Positions 53,965-64,000 of a stretch of 64,000 nucleotides of DNA are shown piece by piece. A program made the position numbers and the translations under genes. The notes below the pieces were generated by a model. The model had not been told where the DNA came from. It ran no database searches and worked only from the letters and a program-made list of their open reading frames with translations. Within the stretch, counting starts at the first letter, position 1; each line of letters begins with the position of its first letter. Source of the DNA: Allodiplogaster sudhausi (lineage: Eukaryota; Nematoda; Chromadorea; Rhabditida; Diplogasteridae); NCBI GenBank assembly GCA_945643635.1, contig CALZFC010000160.1, positions 124,001-188,000 on the forward strand, in the 5' to 3' direction.

Positions 53965-55194
53965 TCAAAGTGGTTCGAATTGTATTTAAACGAACCGTCT
54001 TGACGAGATCTAACTATGCATACCTTCACTAGTAGAAGAATACCTATCATGACTTGGCCAGAACATGTCAAAATGTGATTATGTCTAAAATTGTCAATAT
54101 CTTTTTGTTGTCTAAAATTGACCATATCTTTTTTTCTGATGATTCAAAGTGGTTCGAATTGTATTTAAACGAACCGTCTTGACGAGATCTAACTATACAT
54201 ACCTTCACTAGTAGAATACCTATCACGACTTGGCCAGAACATGTCAAAATGTGAATTTGTCTAAAATTGACCATATCTTTTTTTGTCTAACATTGACCAT
54301 ATCTTTTTTCTGATGATTCAAAGTGGTCCGAATTGTATTTAAACGAACCGTCTTGACGAGATCTAACTGTAAATACCTTCACTAGTAGAATACCTATCAT
54401 GACTTGGCCAGAACATGTCAAAATGTGATTTGTCTAAAATTGTCAATATCTTTTTTTGTCTAAAATTGACCATATCTTTTTTTCTGATGATTCAAAGTGG
54501 TTCGAATTGTATTTAAACGAACCGTCTTGACGAGATCTAACTATGCATACCTTCACTAGTAGAATACCTATCATGACTTGGCCAGAACATGTCAAAATGT
54601 GATTATGTCTAAAATTGTCAATATCTTTTTGTTGTCTAACATTGACCATATCTTTTTTTCTGATGATTCAAAGTGGTTCGAATTGTATTTAAACGAACCG
54701 TCTTGACGAGATCTAACTATAAATACCTTCACTAGTAGAATACCTATCACGACTTGGCCAGAACATGTCAAAATGTGAATTTGTCTAAAATTGACCATAT
54801 CTTTTTTTGTCTAACATTGACCATATCTTTTTTTCTGATGATTCAAAGTGGTCCGAATTGTATTTAAACGAACCGTCTTGACGAGATCTAACTATGCATA
54901 CCTTCACTAGTAGAATACCTATCATGACTTGGCCAGAACATGTCAAAATGTGATTATGTCTAAAATTGTCAATATCTTTTTGTTGTCTAAAATTGACCAT
55001 ATCTTTTTTTCTGATGATTCAAAGTGGTTCGAATTGTATTTAAACGAACCGTCTTGACGAGATCTAACTATACATACCTTCACTAGTAGAATACCTATCA
55101 TGACTTGGCCAGAACATGTCAAAATGTGATTATGTCTAAAATTGTCAATATCTTTTTGTTGTCTAAAATTGACCATATCTTTTTTTCTGATGAT

Positions 55195-55204
55195 TCAAAG
55201 TGAT
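55195..55204 (+). repeat. 10-bp tandem duplication TCAAAGTGAT
   Basis: The monomer start reads TCAAAGTGATTCAAAGTGG. A second identical event lies at 60110-60119. No other monomer in the window shows it. Confidence 0.93.
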
Positions 55205-55378
55205 TCAAAGTGGTTCGAATTGTATTTAAACGAACCGTCTTGACGAGATCTAACTATGCATACCTTCACTAGTAGAATACCTATCACGACTTGGCCAGAA
55301 CATGTCAAAATGTGAATTTGTCTAAAATTGACCATATCTTTTTTTGTCTAACATTGACCATATCTTTTTTCTGATGAT

Positions 55379-56951
55379 TCAAAGTGGTCCGAATTGTATT
55401 TAAACGAACCGTCTTGACGAGATCTACCTTCACTAGTAGAATACCTATCATGACTTGGCCAGAACATGTCAAAATGTGATTATGTCTAAAATTGTCAATA
55501 TCTTTTTGTTGTCTAAAATTGACCATATCTTTTTTTCTGATGATTCAAAGTGGTTCGAATTGTATTTAAACGAACCGTCTTGACGAGATCTAACTATGCA
55601 TACCTTCACTAGTAGAAGAATACCTATCATGACTTGGCCAGAACATGTCAAAATGTGATTATGTCTAAAATTGTCAATATCTTTTTGTTGTCTAAAATTG
55701 ACCATATCTTTTTTTCTGATGATTCAAAGTGGTTCGAATTGTATTTAAACGAACCGTCTTGACGAGATCTAACTATACATACCTTCACTAGTAGAATACC
55801 TATCACGACTTGGCCAGAACATGTCAAAATGTGAATTTGTCTAAAATTGACCATATCTTTTTTTGTCTAACATTGACCATATCTTTTTTTCTGATGATTC
55901 AAAGTGGTCCGAATTGTATTTAAACGAACCGTCTTGACGAGATCTAACTGTAAATACCTTCACTAGTAGAATACCTATCATGACTTGGCCAGAACATGTC
56001 AAAATGTGATTATGTCTAAAATTGTCAATATCTTTTTGTTGTCTAAAATTGACCATATCTTTTTTTCTGATGATTCAAAGTGGTTCGAATTGTATTTAAA
56101 CGAACCGTCTTGACGAGATCTAACTATGCATACCTTCACTAGTAGAATACCTATCATGACTTGGCCAGAACATGTCAAAATGTGATTATGTCTAAAATTG
56201 TCAATATCTTTTTGTTGTCTAACATTGACCATATCTTTTTTTCTGATGATTCAAAGTGGTTCGAATTGTATTTAAACGAACCGTCTTGACGAGATCTAAC
56301 TATAAATACCTTCACTAGTAGAATACCTATCACGACTTGGCCAGAACATGTCAAAATGTGAATTTGTCTAAAATTGACCATATCTTTTTTTGTCTAACAT
56401 TGACCATATCTTTTTTTCTGATGATTCAAAGTGGTCCGAATTGTATTTAAACGAACCGTCTTGACGAGATCTAACTATGCATACCTTCACTAGTAGAATA
56501 CCTATCATGACTTGGCCAGAACATGTCAAAATGTGATTATGTCTAAAATTGTCAATATCTTTTTGTTGTCTAAAATTGACCATATCTTTTTTTCTGATGA
56601 TTCAAAGTGGTTCGAATTGTATTTAAACGAACCGTCTTGACGAGATCTAACTATGCATACCTTCACTAGTAGAATACCTATCATGACTTGGCCAGAACAT
56701 GTCAAAATGTGATTATGTCTAAAATTGTCAATATCTTTTTGTTGTCTAAAATTGACCATATCTTTTTTCTGATGATTCAAAGTGGTTCGAATTGTATTTA
56801 AACGAACCGTCTTGACGAGATCTAACTATGCATACCTTCACTAGTAGAATACCTATCACGACTTGGCCAGAACATGTCAAAATGTGAATTTGTCTAAAAT
56901 TGACCATATCTTTTTTTGTCTAACATTGACCATATCTTTTTTTCTGATGAT
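55379..56951 (+). repeat. 9-monomer HOR, copy 3 (1,573 bp; A-A-B x3)
   Basis: Same order as the two previous copies, again with the 10-bp deletion in its first monomer (junction near 55426). The eighth monomer has TATGCAT instead of TATACAT. Confidence 0.87.
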
Positions 56952-58358
56952 TCAAAGTGGTCCGAATTGTATTTAAACGAACCGTCTTGACGAGATCTAA
57001 CTATGCATACCTTCACTAGTAGAATACCTATCATGACTTGGCCAGAACATGTCAAAATGTGATTATGTCTAAAATTGTCAATATCTTTTTGTTGTCTAAA
57101 ATTGACCATATCTTTTTTTCTGATGATTCAAAGTGGTTCGAATTGTATTTAAACGAACCGTCTTGACGAGATCTAACTATACATACCTTCACTAGTAGAA
57201 TACCTATCACGACTTGGCCAGAACATGTCAAAATGTGAATTTGTCTAAAATTGACCATATCTTTTTTTGTCTAACATTGACCATATCTTTTTTCTGATGA
57301 TTCAAAGTGGTCCGAATTGTATTTAAACGAACCGTCTTGACGAGATCTAACTGTAAATACCTTCACTAGTAGAATACCTATCACGACTTGGCCAGAACAT
57401 GTCAAAATGTGAATTTGTCTAAAATTGACCATATCTTTTTTTTGTCTAACATTGACCATATCTTTTTTTCTGATGATTCAAAGTGGTCCGAATTGTATTT
57501 AAACGAACCGTCTTGACGAGATCTAACTATGCATACCTTCACTAGTAGAATACCTATCATGACTTGGCCAGAACATGTCAAAATGTGATTATGTCTAAAA
57601 TTGTCAATATCTTTTTGTTGTCTAACATTGACCATATCTTTTTTTCTGATGATTCAAAGTGGTTCGAATTGTATTTAAACGAACCGTCTTGACGAGATCT
57701 AACTATAAATACCTTCACTAGTAGAATACCTATCACGACTTGGCCAGAACATGTCAAAATGTGAATTTGTCTAAAATTGACCATATCTTTTTTTGTCTAA
57801 CATTGACCATATCTTTTTTTCTGATGATTCAAAGTGGTCCGAATTGTATTTAAACGAACCGTCTTGACGAGATCTAACTATGCATACCTTCACTAGTAGA
57901 ATACCTATCATGACTTGGCCAGAACATGTCAAAATGTGATTATGTCTAAAATTGTCAATATCTTTTTGTTGTCTAACATTGACCATATCTTTTTTTCTGA
58001 TGATTCAAAGTGGTTCGAATTGTATTTAAACGAACCGTCTTGACGAGATCTAACTATAAATACCTTCACTAGTAGAATACCTATCATGACTTGGCCAGAA
58101 CATGTCAAAATGTGATTATGTCTAAAATTGTCAATATCTTTTTGTTGTCTAAAATTGACCATATCTTTTTTTCTGATGATTCAAAGTGGTTCGAATTGTA
58201 TTTAAACGAACCGTCTTGACGAGATCTAACTATGCATACCTTCACTAGTAGAAGAATACCTATCACGACTTGGCCAGAACATGTCAAAATGTGAATTTGT
58301 CTAAAATTGACCATATCTTTTTTTGTCTAACATTGACCATATCTTTTTTTCTGATGAT
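56952..58358 (+). repeat. 8-monomer variant unit (1,407 bp)
   Basis: Class order A-B-B-A-B-A-A-B. Its first five or six monomers match the modules at 46413 and 62569, so this unit was not made from the flanking 9-mers but belongs to an older module interspersed among them. Confidence 0.75.
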
Positions 58359-59933
58359 TCAAAGTGGTCCGAATTGTATTTAAACGAACCGTCTTGACGA
58401 GATCTACCTTCACTAGTAGAATACCTATCATGACTTGGCCAGAACATGTCAAAATGTGATTATGTCTAAAATTGTCAATATCTTTTTGTTGTCTAAAATT
58501 GACCATATCTTTTTTTCTGATGATTCAAAGTGGTTCGAATTGTATTTAAACGAACCGTCTTGACGAGATCTAACTATGCATACCTTCACTAGTAGAAGAA
58601 TACCTATCATGACTTGGCCAGAACATGTCAAAATGTGATTATGTCTAAAATTGTCAATATCTTTTTGTTGTCTAAAATTGACCATATCTTTTTTTCTGAT
58701 GATTCAAAGTGGTTCGAATTGTATTTAAACGAACCGTCTTGACGAGATCTAACTATACATACCTTCACTAGTAGAATACCTATCACGACTTGGCCAGAAC
58801 ATGTCAAAATGTGAATTTGTCTAAAATTGACCATATCTTTTTTTGTCTAACATTGACCATATCTTTTTTTCTGATGATTCAAAGTGGTCCGAATTGTATT
58901 TAAACGAACCGTCTTGACGAGATCTAACTAAAATACCTTCACTAGTAGAATACCTATCATGACTTGGCCAGAACATGTCAAAATGTGATTATGTCTAAAA
59001 TTGTCAATATCTTTTTGTTGTCTAAAATTGACCATATCTTTTTTCTGATGATTCAAAGTGGTTCGAATTGTATTTAAACGAACCGTCTTGACGAGATCTA
59101 ACTATGCATACCTTCACTAGTAGAATACCTATCATGACTTGGCCAGAACATGTCAAAATGTGATTATGTCTAAAATTGTCAATATCTTTTTGTTGTCTAA
59201 CATTGACCATATCTTTTTTTCTGATGATTCAAAGTGGTTCGAATTGTATTTAAACGAACCGTCTTGACGAGATCTAACTATAAATACCTTCACTAGTAGA
59301 ATACCTATCACGACTTGGCCAGAACATGTCAAAATGTGAATTTGTCTAAAATTGACCATATCTTTTTTTGTCTAACATTGACCATATCTTTTTTTCTGAT
59401 GATTCAAAGTGGTCCGAATTGTATTTAAACGAACCGTCTTGACGAGATCTAACTATGCATACCTTCACTAGTAGAATACCTATCATGACTTGGCCAGAAC
59501 ATGTCAAAATGTGATTATGTCTAAAATTGTCAATATCTTTTTGTTGTCTAAAATTGACCATATCTTTTTTTCTGATGATTCAAAGTGGTTCGAATTGTAT
59601 TTAAACGAACCGTCTTGACGAGATCTAACTATGCATACCTTCACTAGTAGAATACCTATCATGACTTGGCCAGAACATGTCAAAATGTGATTATGTCTAA
59701 AATTGTCAATATCTTTTTGTTGTCTAAAATTGACCATATCTTTTTTTCTGATGATTCAAAGTGGTTCGAATTGTATTTAAACGAACCGTCTTGACGAGAT
59801 CTAACTATGCATACCTTCACTAGTAGAAGAATACCTATCACGACTTGGCCAGAACATGTCAAAATGTGAATTTGTCTAAAATTGACCATATCTTTTTTTG
59901 TCTAACATTGACCATATCTTTTTTTCTGATGAT
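58359..59933 (+). repeat. 9-monomer HOR, copy 4 (1,575 bp; A-A-B x3)
   Basis: Same class and marker order as 55379-56951, including the 10-bp deletion in the first monomer. The fourth monomer has CTAAAATACC, a private change near 58928, and the ninth is long (AGAAGAAT). Confidence 0.86.
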
Positions 59934-60296
59934 TCAAAGTGGTCCGAATTGTATTTAAACGAACCGTCTTGACGAGATCTAACTATGCATACCTTCACTA
60001 GTAGAATACCTATCATGACTTGGCCAGAACATGTCAAAATGTGATTATGTCTAAAATTGTCAATATCTTTTTGTTGTCTAAAATTGACCATATCTTTTTT
60101 TCTGATGATTCAAAGTGATTCAAAGTGGTTCGAATTGTATTTAAACGAACCGTCTTGACGAGATCTAACTATGCATACCTTCACTAGTAGAAGAATACCT
60201 ATCACGACTTGGCCAGAACATGTCAAAATGTGAATTTGTCTAAAATTGACCATATCTTTTTTTGTCTAACATTGACCATATCTTTTTTCTGATGAT
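59934..60296 (+). repeat. Two-monomer remnant (A-B) with 10-bp duplication
   Basis: An A monomer (59934-60109), then a B monomer whose start is duplicated (60110-60119). The duplication matches 55195-55204, so this pair corresponds to the last part of the 9-mer at 53799-55378. Confidence 0.8.
60110..60119 (+). repeat. 10-bp tandem duplication, second copy
   Basis: Identical to 55195-55204 and located 4,915 bp (28 monomers) downstream. It precedes the same 10-bp-deletion monomer, so the two sites are paralogous copies of one segment. Confidence 0.93.
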
Positions 60297-62568
60297 TCAA
60301 AGTGGTCCGAATTGTATTTAAACGAACCGTCTTGACGAGATCTACCTTCACTAGTAGAATACCTATCATGACTTGGCCAGAACATGTCAAAATGTGATTA
60401 TGTCTAAAATTGTCAATATCTTTTTGTTGTCTAAAATTGACCATATCTTTTTTTCTGATGATTCAAAGTGGTTCGAATTGTATTTAAACGAACCGTCTTG
60501 ACGAGATCTAACTATGCATACCTTCACTAGTAGAAGAATACCTATCATGACTTGGCCAGAACATGTCAAAATGTGATTATGTCTAAAATTGTCAATATCT
60601 TTTTGTTGTCTAAAATTGACCATATCTTTTTTTCTGATGATTCAAAGTGGTTCGAATTGTATTTAAACGAACCGTCTTGACGAGATCTAACTATACATAC
60701 CTTCACTAGTAGAATACCTATCACGACTTGGCCAGAACATGTCAAAATGTGAATTTGTCTAAAATTGACCATATCTTTTTTTGTCTAACATTGACCATAT
60801 CTTTTTTTCTGATGATTCAAAGTGGTCCGAATTGTATTTAAACGAACCGTCTTGACGAGATCTAACTGTAAATACCTTCACTAGTAGAATACCTATCATG
60901 ACTTGGCCAGAACATGTCAAAATGTGATTATGTCTAAAATTGAATATCTTTTTTTGTCTAAAATTGACCATATCTTTTTTTCTGATGATTCAAAGTGGTT
61001 CGAATTGTATTTAAACGAACCGTCTTGACGAGATCTAACTATGCATACCTTCACTAGTAGAATACCTATCATGACTTGGCCAGAACATGTCAAAATGTGA
61101 TTATGTCTAAAATTGTCAATATCTTTTTGTTGTCTAACATTGACCATATCTTTTTTTCTGATGATTCAAAGTGGTTCGAATTGTATTTAAACGAACCGTC
61201 TTGACGAGATCTAACTGTAAATACCTTCACTAGTAGAATACCTATCACGACTTGGCCAGAACATGTCAAAATGTGAATTTGTCTAAAATTGACCATATCT
61301 TTTTTTGTCTAACATTGACCATATCTTTTTTTCTGATGATTCAAAGTGGTCCGAATTGTATTTAAACGAACCGTCTTGACGAGATCTAACTATGCATACC
61401 TTCACTAGTAGAATACCTATCATGACTTGGCCAGAACATGTCAAAATGTGATTATGTCTAAAATTGTCAATATCTTTTTGTTGTCTAACATTGACCATAT
61501 CTTTTTTTCTGATGATTCAAAGTGGTTCGAATTGTATTTAAACGAACCGTCTTGACGAGATCTAACTGCAATACCTTCACTAGTAGAATACCTATCATGA
61601 CTTGGCCAGAACATGTCAAAATGTGATTATGTCTAAAATTGTCAATATCTTTTTGTTGTCTAAAATTGACCATATCTTTTTTTCTGATGATTCAAAGTGG
61701 TTCGAATTGTATTTAAACGAACCGTCTTGACGAGATCTAACTATGCATACCTTCACTAGTAGAATACCTATCATGACTTGGCCAGAACATGTCAAAATGT
61801 GATTATGTCTAAAATTGTCAATATCTTTTTGTTGTCTAACATTGACCATATCTTTTTTTCTGATGATTCAAAGTGGTTCGAATTGTATTTAAACGAACCG
61901 TCTTGACGAGATCTAACTGTAAATACCTTCACTAGTAGAATACCTATCACGACTTGGCCAGAACATGTCAAAATGTGAATTTGTCTAAAATTGACCATAT
62001 CTTTTTTTGTCTAACATTGACCATATCTTTTTTTCTGATGATTCAAAGTGGTCCGAATTGTATTTAAACGAACCGTCTTGACGAGATCTAACTATGCATA
62101 CCTTCACTAGTAGAATACCTATCATGACTTGGCCAGAACATGTCAAAATGTGATTTGTCTAAAATTGTCAATATCTTTTTGTTGTCTAAAATTGACCATA
62201 TCTTTTTTTCTGATGATTCAAAGTGGTTCGAATTGTATTTAAACGAACCGTCTTGACGAGATCTAACTATGCATACCTTCACTAGTAGAATACCTATCAT
62301 GACTTGGCCAGAACATGTCAAAATGTGATTATGTCTAAAATTGTCAATATCTTTTTGTTGTCTAAAATTGACCATATCTTTTTTTCTGATGATTCAAAGT
62401 GGTTCGAATTGTATTTAAACGAACCGTCTTGACGAGATCTAACTATGCATACCTTCACTAGTAGAATACCTATCACGACTTGGCCAGAACATGTCAAAAT
62501 GTGAATTTGTCTAAAATTGACCATATCTTTTTTTGTCTAACATTGACCATATCTTTTTTTCTGATGAT
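60297..62568 (+). repeat. 13-monomer expanded HOR
   Basis: Begins like the 9-mer (10-bp deletion monomer, long A, TATACAT-B, TGTAAAT-A, A, B), then continues A-A-A-B-A-A-B. The fourth monomer has lost bases in its first subrepeat (ATTGAATATC near 60939). CTGCAATACC near 61565 is a private change. Confidence 0.75.
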
Positions 62569-64000
62569 TCAAAGTGGTCCGAATTGTATTTAAACGAACC
62601 GTCTTGACGAGATCTAACTATGCATACCTTCACTAGTAGAATACCTATCATGACTTGGCCAGAACATGTCAAAATGTGATTATGTCTAAAATTGTCAATA
62701 TCTTTTTGTTGTCTAAAATTGACCATATCTTTTTTTCTGATGATTCAAAGTGGTTCGAATTGTATTTAAACGAACCGTCTTGACGAGATCTAACTATACA
62801 TACCTTCACTAGTAGAATACCTATCACGACTTGGCCAGAACATGTCAAAATGTGAATTTGTCTAAAATTGACCATATCTTTTTTTGTCTAACATTGACCA
62901 TATCTTTTTTCTGATGATTCAAAGTGGTCCGAATTGTATTTAAACGAACCGTCTTGACGAGATCAAACTGTAAATACCTTCACTAGTAGAATACCTATCA
63001 CGACTTGGCCAGAACATGTCAAAATGTGAATTTGTCTAAAATTGACCATATCTTTTTTTTGTCTAACATTGACCATATCTTTTTTTCTGATGATTCAAAG
63101 TGGTCCGAATTGTATTTAAACGAACCGTCTTGACGAGATCTAACTATGCATACCTTCACTAGTAGAATACCTATCATGACTTGGCCAGAACATGTCAAAA
63201 TGTGATTATGTCTAAAATTGTCAATATCTTTTTGTTGTCTAACATTGACCATATCTTTTTTTCTGATGATTCAAAGTGGTTCGAATTGTATTTAAACGAA
63301 CCGTCTTGACGAGATCTAACTATAAATACCTTCACTAGTAGAATACCTATCACGACTTGGCCAGAACATGTCAAAATGTGAATTTGTCTAAAATTGACCA
63401 TATCTTTTTTTGTCTAACATTGACCATATCTTTTTTCTGATGATTCAAAGTGGTCCGAATTGTATTTAAACGAACCGTCTTGACGAGATCTAACTATGCA
63501 TACCTTCACTAGTAGAATACCTATCATGACTTGGCCAGAACATGTCAAAATGTGATTATGTCTAAAATTGACAATATCTTTTTGTTGTCTAACATTGACC
63601 ATATCTTTTTTTCTGATGATTCAAAGTGGTTCGAATTGTATTTAAACGAACCGTCTTGACGAGATCTAACTATAAATACCTTCACTAGTAGAATACCTAT
63701 CACGACTTGGCCAGAACATGTCAAAATGTGAATTTGTCTAAAATTGACCATATCTTTTTTTGTCTAACATTGACCATATCTTTTTTTCTGATGATTCAAA
63801 GTGGTCCGAATTGTATTTAAACGAACCGTCTTGACGAGATCTAACTATGCATACCTTCACTAGTAGAATACCTATCATGACTTGGCCAGAACATGTCAAA
63901 ATGTGATTATGTCTAAAATTGTCAATATCTTTTTGTTGTCTAAAATTGACCATATCTTTTTTTCTGATGATTCAAAGTGGTTCGAATTGTATTTAAACGA
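62569..64000 (+). repeat. Last module of the window, truncated by its end
   Basis: Class order A-B-B-A-B-A-B-A and then 29 bases of the next monomer (63972-64000). The first six monomers match 56952-58005. GATCAAACTG near 62963 (one substitution in AGATCTAAC) is a private change. The array clearly continues past base 64000. Confidence 0.8.
63628..63652. repeat. Perfect inverted repeat GGTTCG / CGAACC (example)
   Basis: Arms at 63628-63633 and 63647-63652 flank a 13-bp AT-rich spacer that contains TTTAAA. Monomers with GGTCCG have one mismatch in this dyad; the GGTTCG variant makes it perfect and also creates the palindrome TTCGAA. The perfect form is rare before 28.9 kb and common after. Confidence 0.85.

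Larger units (their letters stand above)
53799..55378 (+). repeat. 9-monomer HOR, copy 2 (1,580 bp; A-A-B x3)
   Basis: Same order as 52216-53798. The first monomer has a 10-bp deletion that gives GATCTACCTTCAC (junction near 53846), the sixth has TATAAAT, and the ninth starts with a 10-bp duplication (55195-55204). Confidence 0.87.
1..64000 (+). repeat. Continuous ~177-bp satellite DNA array
   Basis: The landmark TCAAAGTGG recurs every 174-180 bp from base 1 to base 63972 (for example 1, 179, 353, 532, 712, 888, 1067 and 63445, 63621, 63796, 63972), always on the plus strand. About 360 monomers fill the window with no gap, inversion or foreign insertion, and the array runs off both ends. Copies differ by a limited set of recurring substitutions and small indels, so the array is homogenised in local blocks. 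A single-orientation, nucleosome-length, AT-rich array with higher-order order is what centromeric or pericentromeric satellites look like. Location and species are inference. No gene, RNA gene or mobile element is visible anywhere in it. Confidence 0.98.

Noticed and set aside
1..64000. CRISPR array (regular repeats)
   Set aside because: No short identical repeats separated by unique spacers; the entire 177-bp unit is repeated, and no cas genes are present.
1..64000. LTR retrotransposon or tandem LTRs
   Set aside because: No target-site duplications, primer-binding site, polypurine tract or coding domain; the 177-bp period is much too short and too regular.
1..64000. Subtelomeric array
   Set aside because: Not excluded for the satellite family, but no telomeric TTTAGGG or TTAGGG repeats are present in the window to support it.

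Overview
The whole 64,000-base window is one satellite DNA array. A monomer of about 177 bp (usually 174-180 bp, about 32% GC in the first monomer) repeats head to tail roughly 360 times. All copies are in the same orientation, and both window ends lie inside the array. I see no protein-coding gene, RNA gene, transposable element, telomeric repeat or unrelated spacer. The many minus-strand open frames of 60-113 codons are the same satellite read in frame again and again; they are not genes.

Such an array points to a eukaryotic centromere or other constitutive heterochromatin block. The nucleosome-sized monomer, AT-richness and higher-order repeats (HORs) fit a centromeric or pericentromeric satellite. 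A plant source is my best guess, because the minus strand carries motifs of a kind I recall from plant satellites (AAAAAGATATGGTCAATTT; GATCTCGTCAAGACGGTTCG). This rests on memory, not a search, so species and chromosome are undetermined.

Each monomer has two parts. The first ~105 bp carries seven 6-bp palindromes in 84 bp (positions 373-456 in the example). The last ~55 bp is a 27-bp subrepeat in tandem (TCTAAAATTGACCATATC plus a T-run), present twice.

Layout by diagnostic variants: (1) 1-9550, monomers ending GATTTTATCT, GATTTATCT or GAATTTGTCT, organised as a 10-monomer HOR of ~1,774 bp with 6- and 8-monomer derivatives; (2) 9551-12874, a GATTTGTCT form and a 5-monomer HOR of 874 bp; (3) 12875-26950, zone-1 types again, with a recurring 7-monomer core of ~1,241 bp; (4) 26951-33809, a transition zone with CTGATGAT fixed and the first regular GGTTCG and GATTATGTCT variants; (5) 33810-64000, a newer subfamily with ATTGTCAAT and CTTTTTGTTG. 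By 52-60 kb this subfamily forms 9-monomer HORs of ~1.58 kb, each made of three A-A-B trimers.

The array therefore changes in layers from left to right, as expected from repeated local amplification by unequal exchange or replication slippage and conversion. The most notable sequence-level points are: two subfamily-defining changes that each complete a short inverted repeat; the near-perfect linkage of variants into two haplotype blocks that cross the nominal monomer boundary; the nested trimer/9-mer order; and periodic TATAAATA variants.
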